Origin: an uncultured Pseudomonadales bacterium
Lineage (GTDB): Bacteria; Pseudomonadota; Gammaproteobacteria; Pseudomonadales; CANNCY01
NCBI GenBank assembly: GCA_947503335.1
Contig: CANNCY010000004.1
Location: forward strand, 130,305 to 194,304
Direction: 5' to 3'
Length of the DNA stretch: 64,000 bases
The notes below the pieces were generated by a model. It was not told the DNA's origin and did no database searches. It saw only the letters and a list, made by a program, of their open reading frames with translations. The translations under genes were made by a program, and so were the position numbers. This document shows, piece after piece, positions 50,158 through 58,872 of this stretch (position 1 is its first letter; every line of letters begins with the position of its first letter).

Positions 50158-50186
50158 TTGAAACGTGGCACAATGCCCCCATTAAT
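50158..50186 (+). promoter_or_regulatory. Weak candidate promoter for SapC copy 2
   Basis: TTGAAA at 50158-50163 is separated by 17 bases from ATTAAT at 50181-50186, which matches TATAAT at four of six positions. It lies in the 99-base gap before the gene. Confidence 0.3.
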
Positions 50187-50227
50187 AACAAAGACTAAAA
50201 ATTACCCAGATATTTAGAGAGTGACCA

Positions 50228-50950
50228 ATGACCTCATTTGTACCCCTAACTAAAGAAGCACACGCAAACACTAAAGTAAAAATTGCTGCTGATTTTGATC
50301 ACGTTCGCAACCAGCATATCTTGCCTGTTTTGGCCCAAGAATTTGGCGCAGTAAGTAACGAACTACCGATCGTATTTGTAAAGAACAGCGAAAACGACAA
50401 GGTTGCTGCAGTAGCTATGACCTCGCTGACCCCTGGCAGCAACTTGTTACTAAAAGAAGACAAGTGGCAAACACGCTATGTGCCAGCTTGTGTGCGTAAC
50501 GTACCTTTCGTTCTAATGCCAGCACCAGAAGGTGAAGGTAACTTCATCGTAGGCGTTGACGAAGATCACGCGCTAGTAGGTGAAGAGGGCGAATCACTAT
50601 TCAACGAAGACGGTTCAGAAACCGAATTCTTAGATTCACGTAAAAAAGCACTTGGTCAATACTATGACTTCGACCAAATGACAGTTGCGGTTGCAAACTA
50701 CCTAAACGAAAAAGAGCTACTAGAGCAGCGCACACTAACAGTTGAAGTTGCTGGTGAAAAACGCAACATCGACGGTATCTTAGTAGTGAGCGAAGAGAAG
50801 CTAAACGGCCTTAGCGATGAAGACTTCATCGATCTACGTAAGCGTGGCATCTTGCCAATGATCTACGCTCACCTGGGTTCGCTTCAGAACATCCAGTTCT
50901 TGGCGAAACTAACTGCTGATGCAAAGATCGAAGAAGAAGCAACTGCTTAA
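50228..50950 (+). CDS. SapC-family protein (copy 2)
   Basis: The 240-residue paralogue of copy 1 has the same plan: FVPLTKEAHANTKVKIAADFDHVRNQHILPV, a SLTPGSNLLLKEDKWQTRYVPACVRNVPF middle and a C-terminal SLQNIQFLAKLTADAK. It begins 99 bases after the cupin gene, in a gap with a possible promoter, and ends at a strong terminator. It may therefore be transcribed separately. The two paralogues differ clearly, so they probably do not come from a recent duplication. Confidence 0.85.
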   Translation: MTSFVPLTKEAHANTKVKIAADFDHVRNQHILPVLAQEFGAVSNELPIVFVKNSENDKVAAVAMTSLTPGSNLLLKEDKWQTRYVPACVRNVPFVLMPAPEGEGNFIVGVDEDHALVGEEGESLFNEDGSETEFLDSRKKALGQYYDFDQMTVAVANYLNEKELLEQRTLTVEVAGEKRNIDGILVVSEEKLNGLSDEDFIDLRKRGILPMIYAHLGSLQNIQFLAKLTADAKIEEEATA

Positions 50951-50966
50951 TCTGCGAACTGTCTTG

Positions 50967-50994
50967 AAAGCCCGCATCATGCGGGCTTTTTTTT
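50967..50994 (+). terminator. Terminator after SapC copy 2
   Basis: AAAGCCCGCAT (50967-50977) pairs with ATGCGGGCTTT (50979-50989) with a tight loop and is followed by T's to 50994. Confidence 0.92.
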
Positions 50995-51100
50995 ACCTGT
51001 TTGTACCACAAATACCTCATATGGCTTTTGTATTTTAATACGCATGACATCTATACTTGCGCCCTAGAGATTAAAATCTTCCAGAAGGCTAGAATCGTCA

Positions 51101-52618
51101 ATGTCATTACAATGTGATATCGGATTTGTAGGCGTAGGAGTAATGGGAAAGAACCTCATTCTAAACCTCGCCGACAATGGTTATAAGGTAGCCGCCTTTG
51201 ACCTAGACCCCACCAAATTAGAAGCGCTAGAACAGCAAGACCGAGCCGAGAACCAAACCGGTGAGGCGCGTATTCATACGGTTAATTCATATACCGAACT
51301 GTTAGCATCGATTAAGCAACCTCACTTGGTTGTGCTTTCTGTGCCGGCAGGGCACATTGTTGATGATGTATGTAAAAAGCTTATCGACGCAGGTATTCAG
51401 GCCGACGGCATTGTCGTCGACACGGGCAATAGCCTTTGGTCAGATACTGTCGAACGCGAAAAACAGTACAAAAGTAAGTTCTTATTCTTTAGCACCGCCG
51501 TATCAGGTGGCGAAGTAGGCGCACGTTTTGGGCCTAGCTTGATGCCAAGTGGCGACCCCTATGCGTGGACGCGCATTGGCCCTATGTGGCAAGCCATTGC
51601 CGCAAAAGTAGACCCTTCTACAGGGCTACCGATCGAGCGCCAAGAACCAGGCAATCCTGTTAAAGAAGGCGAGCCTTGTGCAGCATACATTGGCCCTGCA
51701 GGATCAGGCCATTACGTAAAAATGGTGCACAACGGCATCGAATACGCTGATATGCAGCTTATCTGCGAGGTGTATCACGTGATGCGCAGCGCGCTAGGCA
51801 TGACGCCTAAACAAATTGCTGACGTCTTTAAAGAATGGAACAAAGGCGTATTAAACTCATACCTAATCGAGATCAGTGCCGAAGTTCTAGAGACCCTAGA
51901 TGACCAGACAGGTCAGCCAGTGGTCGATATCATTCTTGATAAAGCAGGGCAAAAAGGTACCGGTCTATGGACAGCGGTAAGCAGTCTGCAGCTCGGTTGT
52001 GCGGCGCCCACGATTGCCGAAGCTGTATATGCGCGTGCTGTATCAACACGCAAAGACGAGCGTCAAATAGCAGCTAATCAACTACAAGGCCCCGCAATTG
52101 ATATCCATGGCGTCGATAAAGACGCTGTTGTTCAGATGCTTCATGATGCGTTGTATTGTGCAAAAATTTGCGCCTACGCTCAGGGTTTTGATCTAATGGC
52201 AACCGCAGCTGTCGAATATGGATGGGATCTTAAATATGGCGAGATTGCATCTATTTGGCGAGCCGGCTGCATTATTAGAGCCCGCTTTTTACAGTCTATT
52301 ACCAGCGCCTATAAGGCCAACGCTAATCTAGAAAACCTTCTATTAGACCCGTTCTTTACAGAACAGATGAGCAGTAATCATCAGCACTGGCGTCAAGCAA
52401 TAGGCTTTGCCGTTATGCAGGGCATACCTGTACCGGCATTAAGTTCGGCACTAAGTTACTACGATGCTTACCGATGTGCCGTATTGCCAGCAAACCTTTT
52501 ACAGGGTCAGCGCGACTATTTTGGCGCCCATACATTTGAGCGCGTAGATGCGCCTCGTGGCGAAAAGTATCATGTCGAGTGGACCGACGCCAAGCGACCC
52601 AGCATACACATCAAGTAG
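51101..52618 (+). CDS. gnd: 6-phosphogluconate dehydrogenase (decarboxylating)
   Basis: The enzyme converts 6-phosphogluconate to ribulose-5-phosphate with NADP+ in the pentose phosphate pathway. The 505-residue protein shows the dinucleotide motif GFVGVGVMGKNLILNLADNG, VVDTGNSLWSDT, the catalytic VSGGEVGARFGPSLMPSGD, and GPAGSGHYVKMVHNGIEYAD with the catalytic Lys/His and a conserved C-terminal domain. It is somewhat longer than the usual 470-485 residues, owing mainly to an insertion near residues 170-205. It lies 1 base before the start of cmoM. Confidence 0.95.
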   Translation: MSLQCDIGFVGVGVMGKNLILNLADNGYKVAAFDLDPTKLEALEQQDRAENQTGEARIHTVNSYTELLASIKQPHLVVLSVPAGHIVDDVCKKLIDAGIQADGIVVDTGNSLWSDTVEREKQYKSKFLFFSTAVSGGEVGARFGPSLMPSGDPYAWTRIGPMWQAIAAKVDPSTGLPIERQEPGNPVKEGEPCAAYIGPAGSGHYVKMVHNGIEYADMQLICEVYHVMRSALGMTPKQIADVFKEWNKGVLNSYLIEISAEVLETLDDQTGQPVVDIILDKAGQKGTGLWTAVSSLQLGCAAPTIAEAVYARAVSTRKDERQIAANQLQGPAIDIHGVDKDAVVQMLHDALYCAKICAYAQGFDLMATAAVEYGWDLKYGEIASIWRAGCIIRARFLQSITSAYKANANLENLLLDPFFTEQMSSNHQHWRQAIGFAVMQGIPVPALSSALSYYDAYRCAVLPANLLQGQRDYFGAHTFERVDAPRGEKYHVEWTDAKRPSIHIK

Positions 52619-52619
52619 C

Positions 52620-53372
52620 ATGCAAGACCGTAGTTTCGATGGCTTAAGCGACCGCTTCGAGCAGCGAATCTACGGTTCGCCTAAAGGGCGTATCCGCGAA
52701 ACATTGCTATGGTCTCAGCTTCAAAGTCATTTACCGCTAGCGCAGCATTCGGCGATTGACGTGCTAGATGCCGCCGGTGGATTGGGGCAAATGACTGAAC
52801 GCTGTGCCGCCTTAGGCCACTCGGTAACGCTGAATGATATCTCGGGCGAGATGATCGATAAGGCGCGAGTCAGACTCGCCCAATATCCAAACGTAGAGTA
52901 TTCGATCGGCCCAGTTCAGGCGCTAGATCAATCAAAGCGTTATCCGCTGATTCTTTGTCACGCATTACTAGAATGGTTGGCTGAGCCAGAATCGGTTGTC
53001 GAGCTGCTTGTGGGCATGCTAGCGCCAAAGGGCAAATTGTCGTTGGCCTTTTACAATCGTCATGCGTTGGTGATCAATAATGCGCTTAAGGGTAATGCCG
53101 CTTATCTAGTACCTAACGACCACGCTCGAAAGCCCAAGCGAAAAGGGCTAAGCCCACCAAATGCGCAATTTCCTGAAACGGTTTTACAGTGGCTAAGTAA
53201 GCAACCAGTTAAAATAGTGGGGCATTACGGTGTTAGGGTATTGAGTGATTGGTTACCCAGCGAGCTAGAGATAACCGATCAGCAATTGATAGATATTGAG
53301 CGTCAGTACAACACACGCGAACCCTATCGGTCGATGGGGCGATACGTACATCTAATAATCGAGCGCCAGTAA
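52620..53372 (+). CDS. cmoM: tRNA cmo5U34 carboxymethyl methyltransferase CmoM
   Basis: CmoM (SmtA/YecR-type) methylates 5-carboxymethoxyuridine at tRNA position 34 to give mcmo5U. The 250-residue protein begins MQDRSFDGLSDRFEQRIYGS and has the SAM motif VLDAAGGLGQMTER, then LILCHALLEWLAEPESVVEL and LSLAFYNRHALVINNALKGN, matching E. coli CmoM closely. The start at 52620 was chosen from this alignment; an open frame from 52548 runs through the end of gnd. It ends 3 bases before the convergent PhnA-domain gene with no terminator visible. Confidence 0.93.
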   Translation: MQDRSFDGLSDRFEQRIYGSPKGRIRETLLWSQLQSHLPLAQHSAIDVLDAAGGLGQMTERCAALGHSVTLNDISGEMIDKARVRLAQYPNVEYSIGPVQALDQSKRYPLILCHALLEWLAEPESVVELLVGMLAPKGKLSLAFYNRHALVINNALKGNAAYLVPNDHARKPKRKGLSPPNAQFPETVLQWLSKQPVKIVGHYGVRVLSDWLPSELEITDQQLIDIERQYNTREPYRSMGRYVHLIIERQ

Positions 53373-53375
53373 CCC

Positions 53376-53942
53376 TTACTTCTTAACGTAAGCGGCGATA
53401 ATGATAATCTGTTGGCCGTTAACGCGGCCTTGAATATGCTTGGGGTTATCGGTTAACCCAATGCCACGCACTGGTGTACCCCGTTTCGCGGTAAAGCCAG
53501 CCCCTTTAACAGGTAGGTCTTTGATAAGCACCACATTATCGCCCGCAGCTAACGCAACACCATTAGCATCTAGTGTGGGCTCAACATCAAGCGCTGCATC
53601 CCGATACTTAGCCCAAGCCAGCATCTCATCATCTAGATACAGCATTTCTAATAGATCGCCTGCCCAAACGGCACCCTGACTGTTAAGGCCTGATAACAAA
53701 CGATAAGAAACAATCTGTACGGCAGGCACGGCGCTCCACATCGCGTCGTTTAAACAGCGTAGGTGATTTTCATCGAGGGTATCCGCTGCAAGCTGCCCCT
53801 GACATATATCGCAAAGAGCAGCATATTCGTCAGCTAGCGTGCCAGTCTTGGGGCTTATTAAAATGGCTTCAACCTGGTCAGCTGAACCACATATCTCGCA
53901 GCGATTATTAGAGCGCGTTAGCGCCTCTGAGGTGATCGACAT
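53376..53942 (-). CDS. PhnA-domain protein, long form
   Basis: The 188-residue protein has a zinc-finger-like N-terminus (CEICGSADQVE and later CDICQ, giving CXXC pairs). Its C-terminal domain is the PhnA/YjdM fold, with LAAGDNVVLIKDLPVKGAGFTAKRGTPVRGIGL and ending AAYVKK. E. coli PhnA is about 110 residues, so this is an N-terminally extended version of the type seen in other gammaproteobacteria. Despite the name, phosphonoacetate hydrolase activity has not been shown for this fold. No phn genes are nearby. Confidence 0.88.
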   Translation of the reverse strand: MSITSEALTRSNNRCEICGSADQVEAILISPKTGTLADEYAALCDICQGQLAADTLDENHLRCLNDAMWSAVPAVQIVSYRLLSGLNSQGAVWAGDLLEMLYLDDEMLAWAKYRDAALDVEPTLDANGVALAAGDNVVLIKDLPVKGAGFTAKRGTPVRGIGLTDNPKHIQGRVNGQQIIIIAAYVKK

Positions 53943-54065
53943 TATTGAATCTTAAACGGCCTTCGGCACTACCATGTTTATTACTGTTGATACTAAGGGC
54001 TATGATAGCCAATCAGCATCGCTTTGCACGGGTCTATTGCGCAATAAATTCACAAGATAAGTCTA

Positions 54066-54953
54066 TTAGCGAACGTCAACCACTTCATGTTCTTCGTTTA
54101 GTGCAACGACCCAATTTGCGAGACTGGGTATCGAAGTTAATAAGTGAATTGTTAAGCGCTCGTAATGAGCGATAAAGCGCCGTAATTTGTCTAGATCCAT
54201 ACGCCGATCGGGTAGCAAGTTAGAGGCGTTTAATTGCTGCTCTTGTTGCGCACGCCAGCGAACAATCGCCTCAAAACTTGGCGCTTTCAGAAACACGAGC
54301 TTATCAATCAGGTTAAACCATTGCTGGTAATCGGTATTTAAACGCTCAACAAAAGCCCGGCGCCACAATCCATCGGGGTCTTCGACAGACTCAAGTGTAT
54401 TCAATGGTGAATCAAGATTCTCTGAATAGGGCCCAGCCCCAACACACCAACCTTCAAACAGAATGATGTCGGGGCGAGTGTTAACCAAGCGCGCGCCGTC
54501 GCGATCGTCGGTAGCTTTGTTAAACATAGGCACATTTATAGGCACTTGGCCCGACTTTAACGCCTCAAGTTGCTCGATGCCCAAGCTAACATCGTGGGTG
54601 CCGGGTACACCACGCGTAGCAAATAACGGGTGTAGCTCAGCAGCAAGTGACTGACGCACGCTATGCGTAAGGTAATAATCATCGAGAGATATGATGGCAA
54701 CATCTAAACGGTGGCGTTGGGTAAGTAGTAGCTTGAAGAGCTCTGCTAACGTCGATTTGCCAGTACCCTGTGCTCCACATATGCCAACCACTAAAGGTGT
54801 CTGTTGTCTCTTTTGTTGTGCGGCAAAGGTTTCAGCAATGGGGGCAAGCCAACGTTTAACCATTGTTAGATAATCAGTTGGCAGATGGTGGTCGCTGCAG
54901 AAATCTTGTAACGCAGTGCTCAGCCCGGGGCAACTTAAGCTTTGTCTGGTCAT
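54066..54953 (-). CDS. Glycerate-kinase-like P-loop kinase
   Basis: The 295-residue protein has a Walker A GICGAQGTGKSTLAELF near residue 60, a substrate segment AIISLDDYYLTHSVRQSL and a Walker B-like DIILFEGWCVGAGP. It belongs to the YggC/Tda10 and plant D-glycerate 3-kinase (GLYK) group. The start overlaps the upstream GST stop by one base (TAATG). The substrate is inferred from family only; other small hydroxylated acids or pantothenate-like compounds cannot be excluded. Confidence 0.8.
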   Translation of the reverse strand: MTRQSLSCPGLSTALQDFCSDHHLPTDYLTMVKRWLAPIAETFAAQQKRQQTPLVVGICGAQGTGKSTLAELFKLLLTQRHRLDVAIISLDDYYLTHSVRQSLAAELHPLFATRGVPGTHDVSLGIEQLEALKSGQVPINVPMFNKATDDRDGARLVNTRPDIILFEGWCVGAGPYSENLDSPLNTLESVEDPDGLWRRAFVERLNTDYQQWFNLIDKLVFLKAPSFEAIVRWRAQQEQQLNASNLLPDRRMDLDKLRRFIAHYERLTIHLLTSIPSLANWVVALNEEHEVVDVR

Positions 54954-55636
54954 TACTTAAGAAGTTCTTGCGATACTGCAAACTGTTCGCGCGCCTGTTG
55001 TACAAGCGGTAATGTGTTTTCGAACTGTATCTCGGTGCGCCACGTTGGCGACTGATATACCCTAGACAAATATGCAACTAGCTTAGGGTAGTCACTTGCG
55101 CTAATGGCCAAGCCGGCGAGTAGCCCTGCACGCAACCAGCTAGATAGTGTTATGTCGGCGAGCGAAAACTCGCCCACAATAAAGTCTTCTTTGGGCGATT
55201 GTTGTTCAAGGGCCGCTAACAATGCAGGGCCAGCGGTAGACAGCACACTGTCGATCATCTGCTGGTCACCGGGTTCATTCGCATAGTGGGGCTTTAATAC
55301 CCGTTGAAAAAATAACTTACCGCCCAAGGTAGGCGCACAGCTTTGATCGGCCCAGCTACTTGCCAGCATTACTCGCTCGCGAAGATGGCTATCTAGGGGT
55401 ATAAGGTGATTGTCTGGGTGTTGCTCATCAATCCATTGAACAATGCGGTCAGATTCGCTGATTGCAAACTCATCAACGAGTAAAACCGGTACCTTACCAC
55501 TAGGGTTTAACTTAAGAATCTCATCTTTATGATTAAACGGGTCTAACGGATTGCGCTCGAACGCGATATTTTTGTAATTAAGCGCCAGCGCGACCTTGCG
55601 AACAAAGGGCGAGTACGGATAGCCAACCAGTTGCAT
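54953..55636 (-). CDS. Glutathione S-transferase-family protein
   Basis: The 227-residue protein has an N-terminal thioredoxin-like domain (MQLVGYPYSPFVRKVALALN; KVPVLLV with the conserved cis-Pro; ISESDRIVQWIDEQHP for the glutathione gamma-glutamyl site) and an all-helical C-terminal domain. The catalytic residue appears to be Ser9 in YPYSPF, as in Zeta/Theta-like classes. It is coupled to the kinase downstream by a one-base overlap. The electrophile it handles is unknown. Confidence 0.85.
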   Translation of the reverse strand: MQLVGYPYSPFVRKVALALNYKNIAFERNPLDPFNHKDEILKLNPSGKVPVLLVDEFAISESDRIVQWIDEQHPDNHLIPLDSHLRERVMLASSWADQSCAPTLGGKLFFQRVLKPHYANEPGDQQMIDSVLSTAGPALLAALEQQSPKEDFIVGEFSLADITLSSWLRAGLLAGLAISASDYPKLVAYLSRVYQSPTWRTEIQFENTLPLVQQAREQFAVSQELLK

Positions 55637-55669
55637 TGATGGTTACTCACTAATTAGTAGATAGAGCAA

Positions 55670-56851
55670 CTATAGACTAACAATCAAAGCGATTCCAAGG
55701 TGACATGACACACACACACCTAACACCCAAAGTGCAGACAGTTTAAACCGCATCATTAATAAAATTGAGAAAGCGGCGAGTAACCAATCGATAGGCGATA
55801 GCAACGCGTTAACAGCAATGGGCGAGTATAAGGCGGCAGCAAGTATTCCAACCACAGCGGCATTGACCCCGGCAACGGCACCACGAAGGGGCTGGTAGTT
55901 GAGTAGTCGAGACCACCAAGGCAACACGGCTAAGATAAGTATGAACCCAGGCAAGAAAATGGCGAAGGTGGCGACTAATGCGCCAATAACGCCACCATAT
56001 CCATTGGGCATTAAGGCGCCTAGATAAGTTGCTAGCGTGAACATCGGGCCGGGTACTGCTTGAGCTGCGCCATAACCCGTTAAAAATGTGTCAGGCTCAA
56101 CCCACCCGGGGCTGACAACCGCGGCATCTAATAGAGGCAATGCGACATGGCCCCCGCCAAAGACTAGCGCCCCAGATTGATAAAACGCACCAAAAAGACT
56201 GACCCAGTTAAGCGAATCAGGCTGCAACAGGCTGATGGCAAGCAAGATCGCAAATGCCGCTAACAGCAACGAGCTAACCATTTTACTCGCAGGTAGCTGA
56301 CTTGTCTTTGAGATAGTTGGTTCTGATTTAAACAAAAGCCAGCCAATAGCAGCGCCGCCAACGATGATGATCAATTGGCCAGAAACACCCCCATACAGCA
56401 TCACGAATACAGCAGACAAAATCGCTAGTATGCGTTTAGGAGTGTCAGTTGTTAGCGATTTTTGCATGCCCCATACCGCATGTACCACAATGGCAATAGC
56501 CGCCACTTTTAAGCCGTGAGTGATCGCCGAATCAATGGGCCCTGCCAATAGCGGGGTGACCATTGCAAATACCAAAATCAATGCAATCGATGGTGCCGTG
56601 AAGGCGATGAATGCGCAGATTGCACCCAGTAAACCGGCGCGATGATAACCAATGGCAAAACCCACTTGGCTGCTAGCGGGGCCAGGTAAAAACTGGCAAA
56701 GCGCTACGATAGCCGCGTATTGCTCGTTCGAAAGCCAGCGGTGCTCGTCGACAAAGGTTTTATGAAAGAACCCGATATGGGCAGCAGGGCCACCAAAACT
56801 GGTGCACCCTAAGCGAAAAAATAGATGAAAGATCTCAATCAGTGAGGCCAT
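55670..56851 (-). CDS. chrA: ChrA-family chromate transporter
   Basis: The 393-residue long-chain chromate transporter is composed of two homologous halves of six membrane segments. The signature motifs are LGCTSFGGPAAHIGFFHKTF and FLPGPASSQVGFAIGYHRAG in the first half. FGGGHVALPLL and TGYGAAQAVPGPMFTLATYLG occupy the equivalent position in the second half. Family members export chromate, but many bacteria without chromate exposure carry it. The ATG at 56851 was chosen; a TTG at 56863 would be longer. It overlaps the beta-carbonic anhydrase gene by 17 bases and has no clear ribosome binding site, so it is probably translationally coupled. Confidence 0.88.
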   Translation of the reverse strand: MASLIEIFHLFFRLGCTSFGGPAAHIGFFHKTFVDEHRWLSNEQYAAIVALCQFLPGPASSQVGFAIGYHRAGLLGAICAFIAFTAPSIALILVFAMVTPLLAGPIDSAITHGLKVAAIAIVVHAVWGMQKSLTTDTPKRILAILSAVFVMLYGGVSGQLIIIVGGAAIGWLLFKSEPTISKTSQLPASKMVSSLLLAAFAILLAISLLQPDSLNWVSLFGAFYQSGALVFGGGHVALPLLDAAVVSPGWVEPDTFLTGYGAAQAVPGPMFTLATYLGALMPNGYGGVIGALVATFAIFLPGFILILAVLPWWSRLLNYQPLRGAVAGVNAAVVGILAAALYSPIAVNALLSPIDWLLAAFSILLMMRFKLSALWVLGVCVSCHLGIALIVSL

Positions 56852-57461
56852 CAAAAAAATCAACTTTACCTGTTTCTAGCGAGTACTGCGCGCCCACGAT
56901 CTTTAACTCACCCGAGGCGATTTTGTCTTCAAGTATAGAAGAACTTTTACGAAGTTGGTTTGCCGTCATGCTCACGTTGGTGCGTGTAGCAAGCTCAATA
57001 AGCTGATCAGGGTCGCTATTTAAATCGGTATTTAAAAAGGGCTCAACAGCCGGCTTAATTTGATTAACGATACTTTGTAGGTCTCTACTAGGTGCTGACT
57101 CGCCGTTGGCTAGCAGCTGATAGGTTGTTTTTACTGCACCACAGCACGAATGCCCAAGTACCACTACCAGCGGTGTTTTAAAATTGGCCACCGCAAATTC
57201 GATACTGCCTACTTGCGTTGGGCCCACAACGTTACCCGCAACACGCACTACAAACAGTCGGCCTAGGCCTTGGTCAAAGATCAGCTCTGCTGGCGCTCTA
57301 GAATCTGAGCAGCCCAGAATAATAGCGAAAGGCTCTTGCCCATCGACTAGCTGCTCGCGCAACGCTTCGTTGGCAAAATCGGGTATACGCAACTCGCCCT
57401 TCACAAAGCGTTCGTTACCGTCAATTAGGCGAGTTAGGGCATCAGATGATGTTGGCTGCAC
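56835..57461 (-). CDS. can: Beta-class carbonic anhydrase
   Basis: This is the zinc enzyme that interconverts CO2 and bicarbonate in the cytoplasm. The 208-residue protein has the zinc ligands and partners in IILGCSDSRAPAELIFDQ (Cys, Asp, Arg) and VVLGHSCCGAVKTTY (His, Cys), plus RVAGNVVGPTQVGSIEFAV. It overlaps chrA at its 3' end. A palindrome TGTGACTA-TC-TAGTCACA lies about 50 bases upstream of the start and may be an operator. Confidence 0.93.
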   Translation of the reverse strand: MQPTSSDALTRLIDGNERFVKGELRIPDFANEALREQLVDGQEPFAIILGCSDSRAPAELIFDQGLGRLFVVRVAGNVVGPTQVGSIEFAVANFKTPLVVVLGHSCCGAVKTTYQLLANGESAPSRDLQSIVNQIKPAVEPFLNTDLNSDPDQLIELATRTNVSMTANQLRKSSSILEDKIASGELKIVGAQYSLETGKVDFFDGLTD

Positions 57462-57509
57462 AGCTATTTACCTCTTATTAGAATGCGCAAAAGTGTACCA
57501 AAGCAATAG

Positions 57510-57527
57510 TGTGACTATCTAGTCACA
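57510..57527. promoter_or_regulatory. Candidate operator palindrome upstream of carbonic anhydrase
   Basis: TGTGACTA pairs with TAGTCACA around a 2-base centre. It is between the end of the GFA-family gene and the start of the carbonic anhydrase gene. It resembles a CRP site but the half-sites TGTGA/TCACA are 8, not 6, bases apart. The function is inferred from symmetry and position. Confidence 0.4.
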
Positions 57528-57531
57528 ACAG

Positions 57532-57888
57532 CTACAAAAGTTCACGCCCGTTAAAATGTCTAATAGATAACTTAGTGAGATCAAGGGCATCAATACAGCC
57601 TAGATTTAAACGAACCGTAGTGGGCGAGTCGATACTGCTAACGCCTATATGTACGCCACAAGTAGGGCAAAACAAATGGTTAACATCACAGTCTTGCCAA
57701 CGATAGATCGATAGAGAATCGAACCCTTCAGAAAAGCTAAGTTCAGCTGGTGTAAACCAAGGCTCAGATAATACTAAATTCTTACGTCGGCAAATTGAGC
57801 AGTTACACATCATTGCTGTTTCAATTTCTGGTGTGGTTAGCCTGTACGCAACCCCTTCGCAATGGCAGTGACCCTGATACCTAGGCAT
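57532..57888 (-). CDS. GFA/CENP-V-family zinc-binding protein
   Basis: The 118-residue protein has the cysteine pattern of the glutathione-dependent formaldehyde-activating (GFA) fold: GHCHCEGV at the N-terminus, MCNCSICRRKN and the later FCPTCGVHIGV. These bind two zinc ions. The ATG at 57888 was chosen because GGGGG lies 8 bases before it; a GTG at 57903 would add 5 residues. It follows the TauE-like gene by 5 bases. GFA-family members may handle glutathione adducts, but most have no known activity. Confidence 0.85.
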   Translation of the reverse strand: MPRYQGHCHCEGVAYRLTTPEIETAMMCNCSICRRKNLVLSEPWFTPAELSFSEGFDSLSIYRWQDCDVNHLFCPTCGVHIGVSSIDSPTTVRLNLGCIDALDLTKLSIRHFNGRELL

Positions 57889-57893
57889 ATTGG

Positions 57894-58655
57894 TTACCCC
57901 CACAAGTAACGTAAAAGCATCGCACTACACATGAACACGACTAACCAACGCAGCACCTGAACATTCATACGATAGAGAGTATGGCTGCCAATGTATGCGC
58001 CAATTAACTGCCCGATAATCATGACTAGCCCCGTTGCCCAAAGAATTTTACCGCCGACGGCAAATACGAGTAGCGACGCAACATTTGTCGCAAAATTTAA
58101 ACACTTCGCTAGGGCCGTTGCATCAATTAACGAACGGCCGCTTAGGCTAACCCCCGCCAACGCAAAGAACGACCCTGTAGCAGGGCCAAACATACCATCA
58201 TAGCCGCCGATAACTGGCACCGCGAATCGTCTAAATAGACGTTGCCTTTTGGTAGATACCTGTTTGCCCGTTTCAGGTATCTTCTGGGTGATGAAAAACA
58301 CTAAGATCATCACTAAAACAATCGGAATCACCCAATGCAATACAGTGGTATTGATCAGTTGAACGATAACTGTACCTACTGCCGAACCGATAAAGGCAAG
58401 CAGCATCAACCATCGCGCCTGCTGCCATCGTATCCGACGATGGCGAAACATCATTAAGGTTGCTGTTAACGTGCCAGCGGTACCCTGTAACTTATTTGTC
58501 GCAAGTGCTTGAATCGGTGGTACACCGGTCATTAACAGCGCTGGCAGCGCGATTAGGCCACCCCCGCCCGCTAGGGTATCGATAAATCCTGCAACTAGCG
58601 CTACTGCAAACAAAATTGCAACAATATCTGGCGCTAGGCCAAGCCATTCAAACAT
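57894..58655 (-). CDS. TauE/SafE-family sulfite exporter-like permease (YfcA type)
   Basis: The 253-residue membrane protein has about eight hydrophobic segments. It carries FIDTLAGGGGLIALPALLMTGVPPIQALATNKLQGTAGT, the family-typical early motif, and GGYDGMFGPATGSFFALAG in the second half. These permeases of the YfcA type move sulfur-containing or other organic anions across the inner membrane. The substrate is not known. It is followed closely by a GFA-family gene. Confidence 0.88.
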   Translation of the reverse strand: MFEWLGLAPDIVAILFAVALVAGFIDTLAGGGGLIALPALLMTGVPPIQALATNKLQGTAGTLTATLMMFRHRRIRWQQARWLMLLAFIGSAVGTVIVQLINTTVLHWVIPIVLVMILVFFITQKIPETGKQVSTKRQRLFRRFAVPVIGGYDGMFGPATGSFFALAGVSLSGRSLIDATALAKCLNFATNVASLLVFAVGGKILWATGLVMIIGQLIGAYIGSHTLYRMNVQVLRWLVVFMCSAMLLRYLWG

Positions 58656-58872
58656 TCTAATCTCAACTATTTATTTTTAGAGTACGCATTTGATACCCAT
58701 ACTAACTAATGCCTCAATATTACAGTACTGAACAAAGGCTGTAATATCTGCGCATGGTACGCAGACCATCGCTTTAACGGCAAATTGTTTCGGTTAGCCG
58801 ACAATGCATTGCCAGCTAAACTCGCCCCGATTACTGTACGCCCATCAATAACAGATTCATAAGGAACAGATC

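Noticed and set aside
50164-50180. A sigma-54 promoter suggested by TGGCAC upstream of SapC copy 2
   Set aside because: The downstream GC element is not at the required distance (GG-N10-GC is absent).
53945-54175. A 76-codon plus-strand frame between PhnA and the kinase genes
   Set aside because: It overlaps the 3' end of the kinase gene on the opposite strand, has no clear ribosome binding site and shows no domain.
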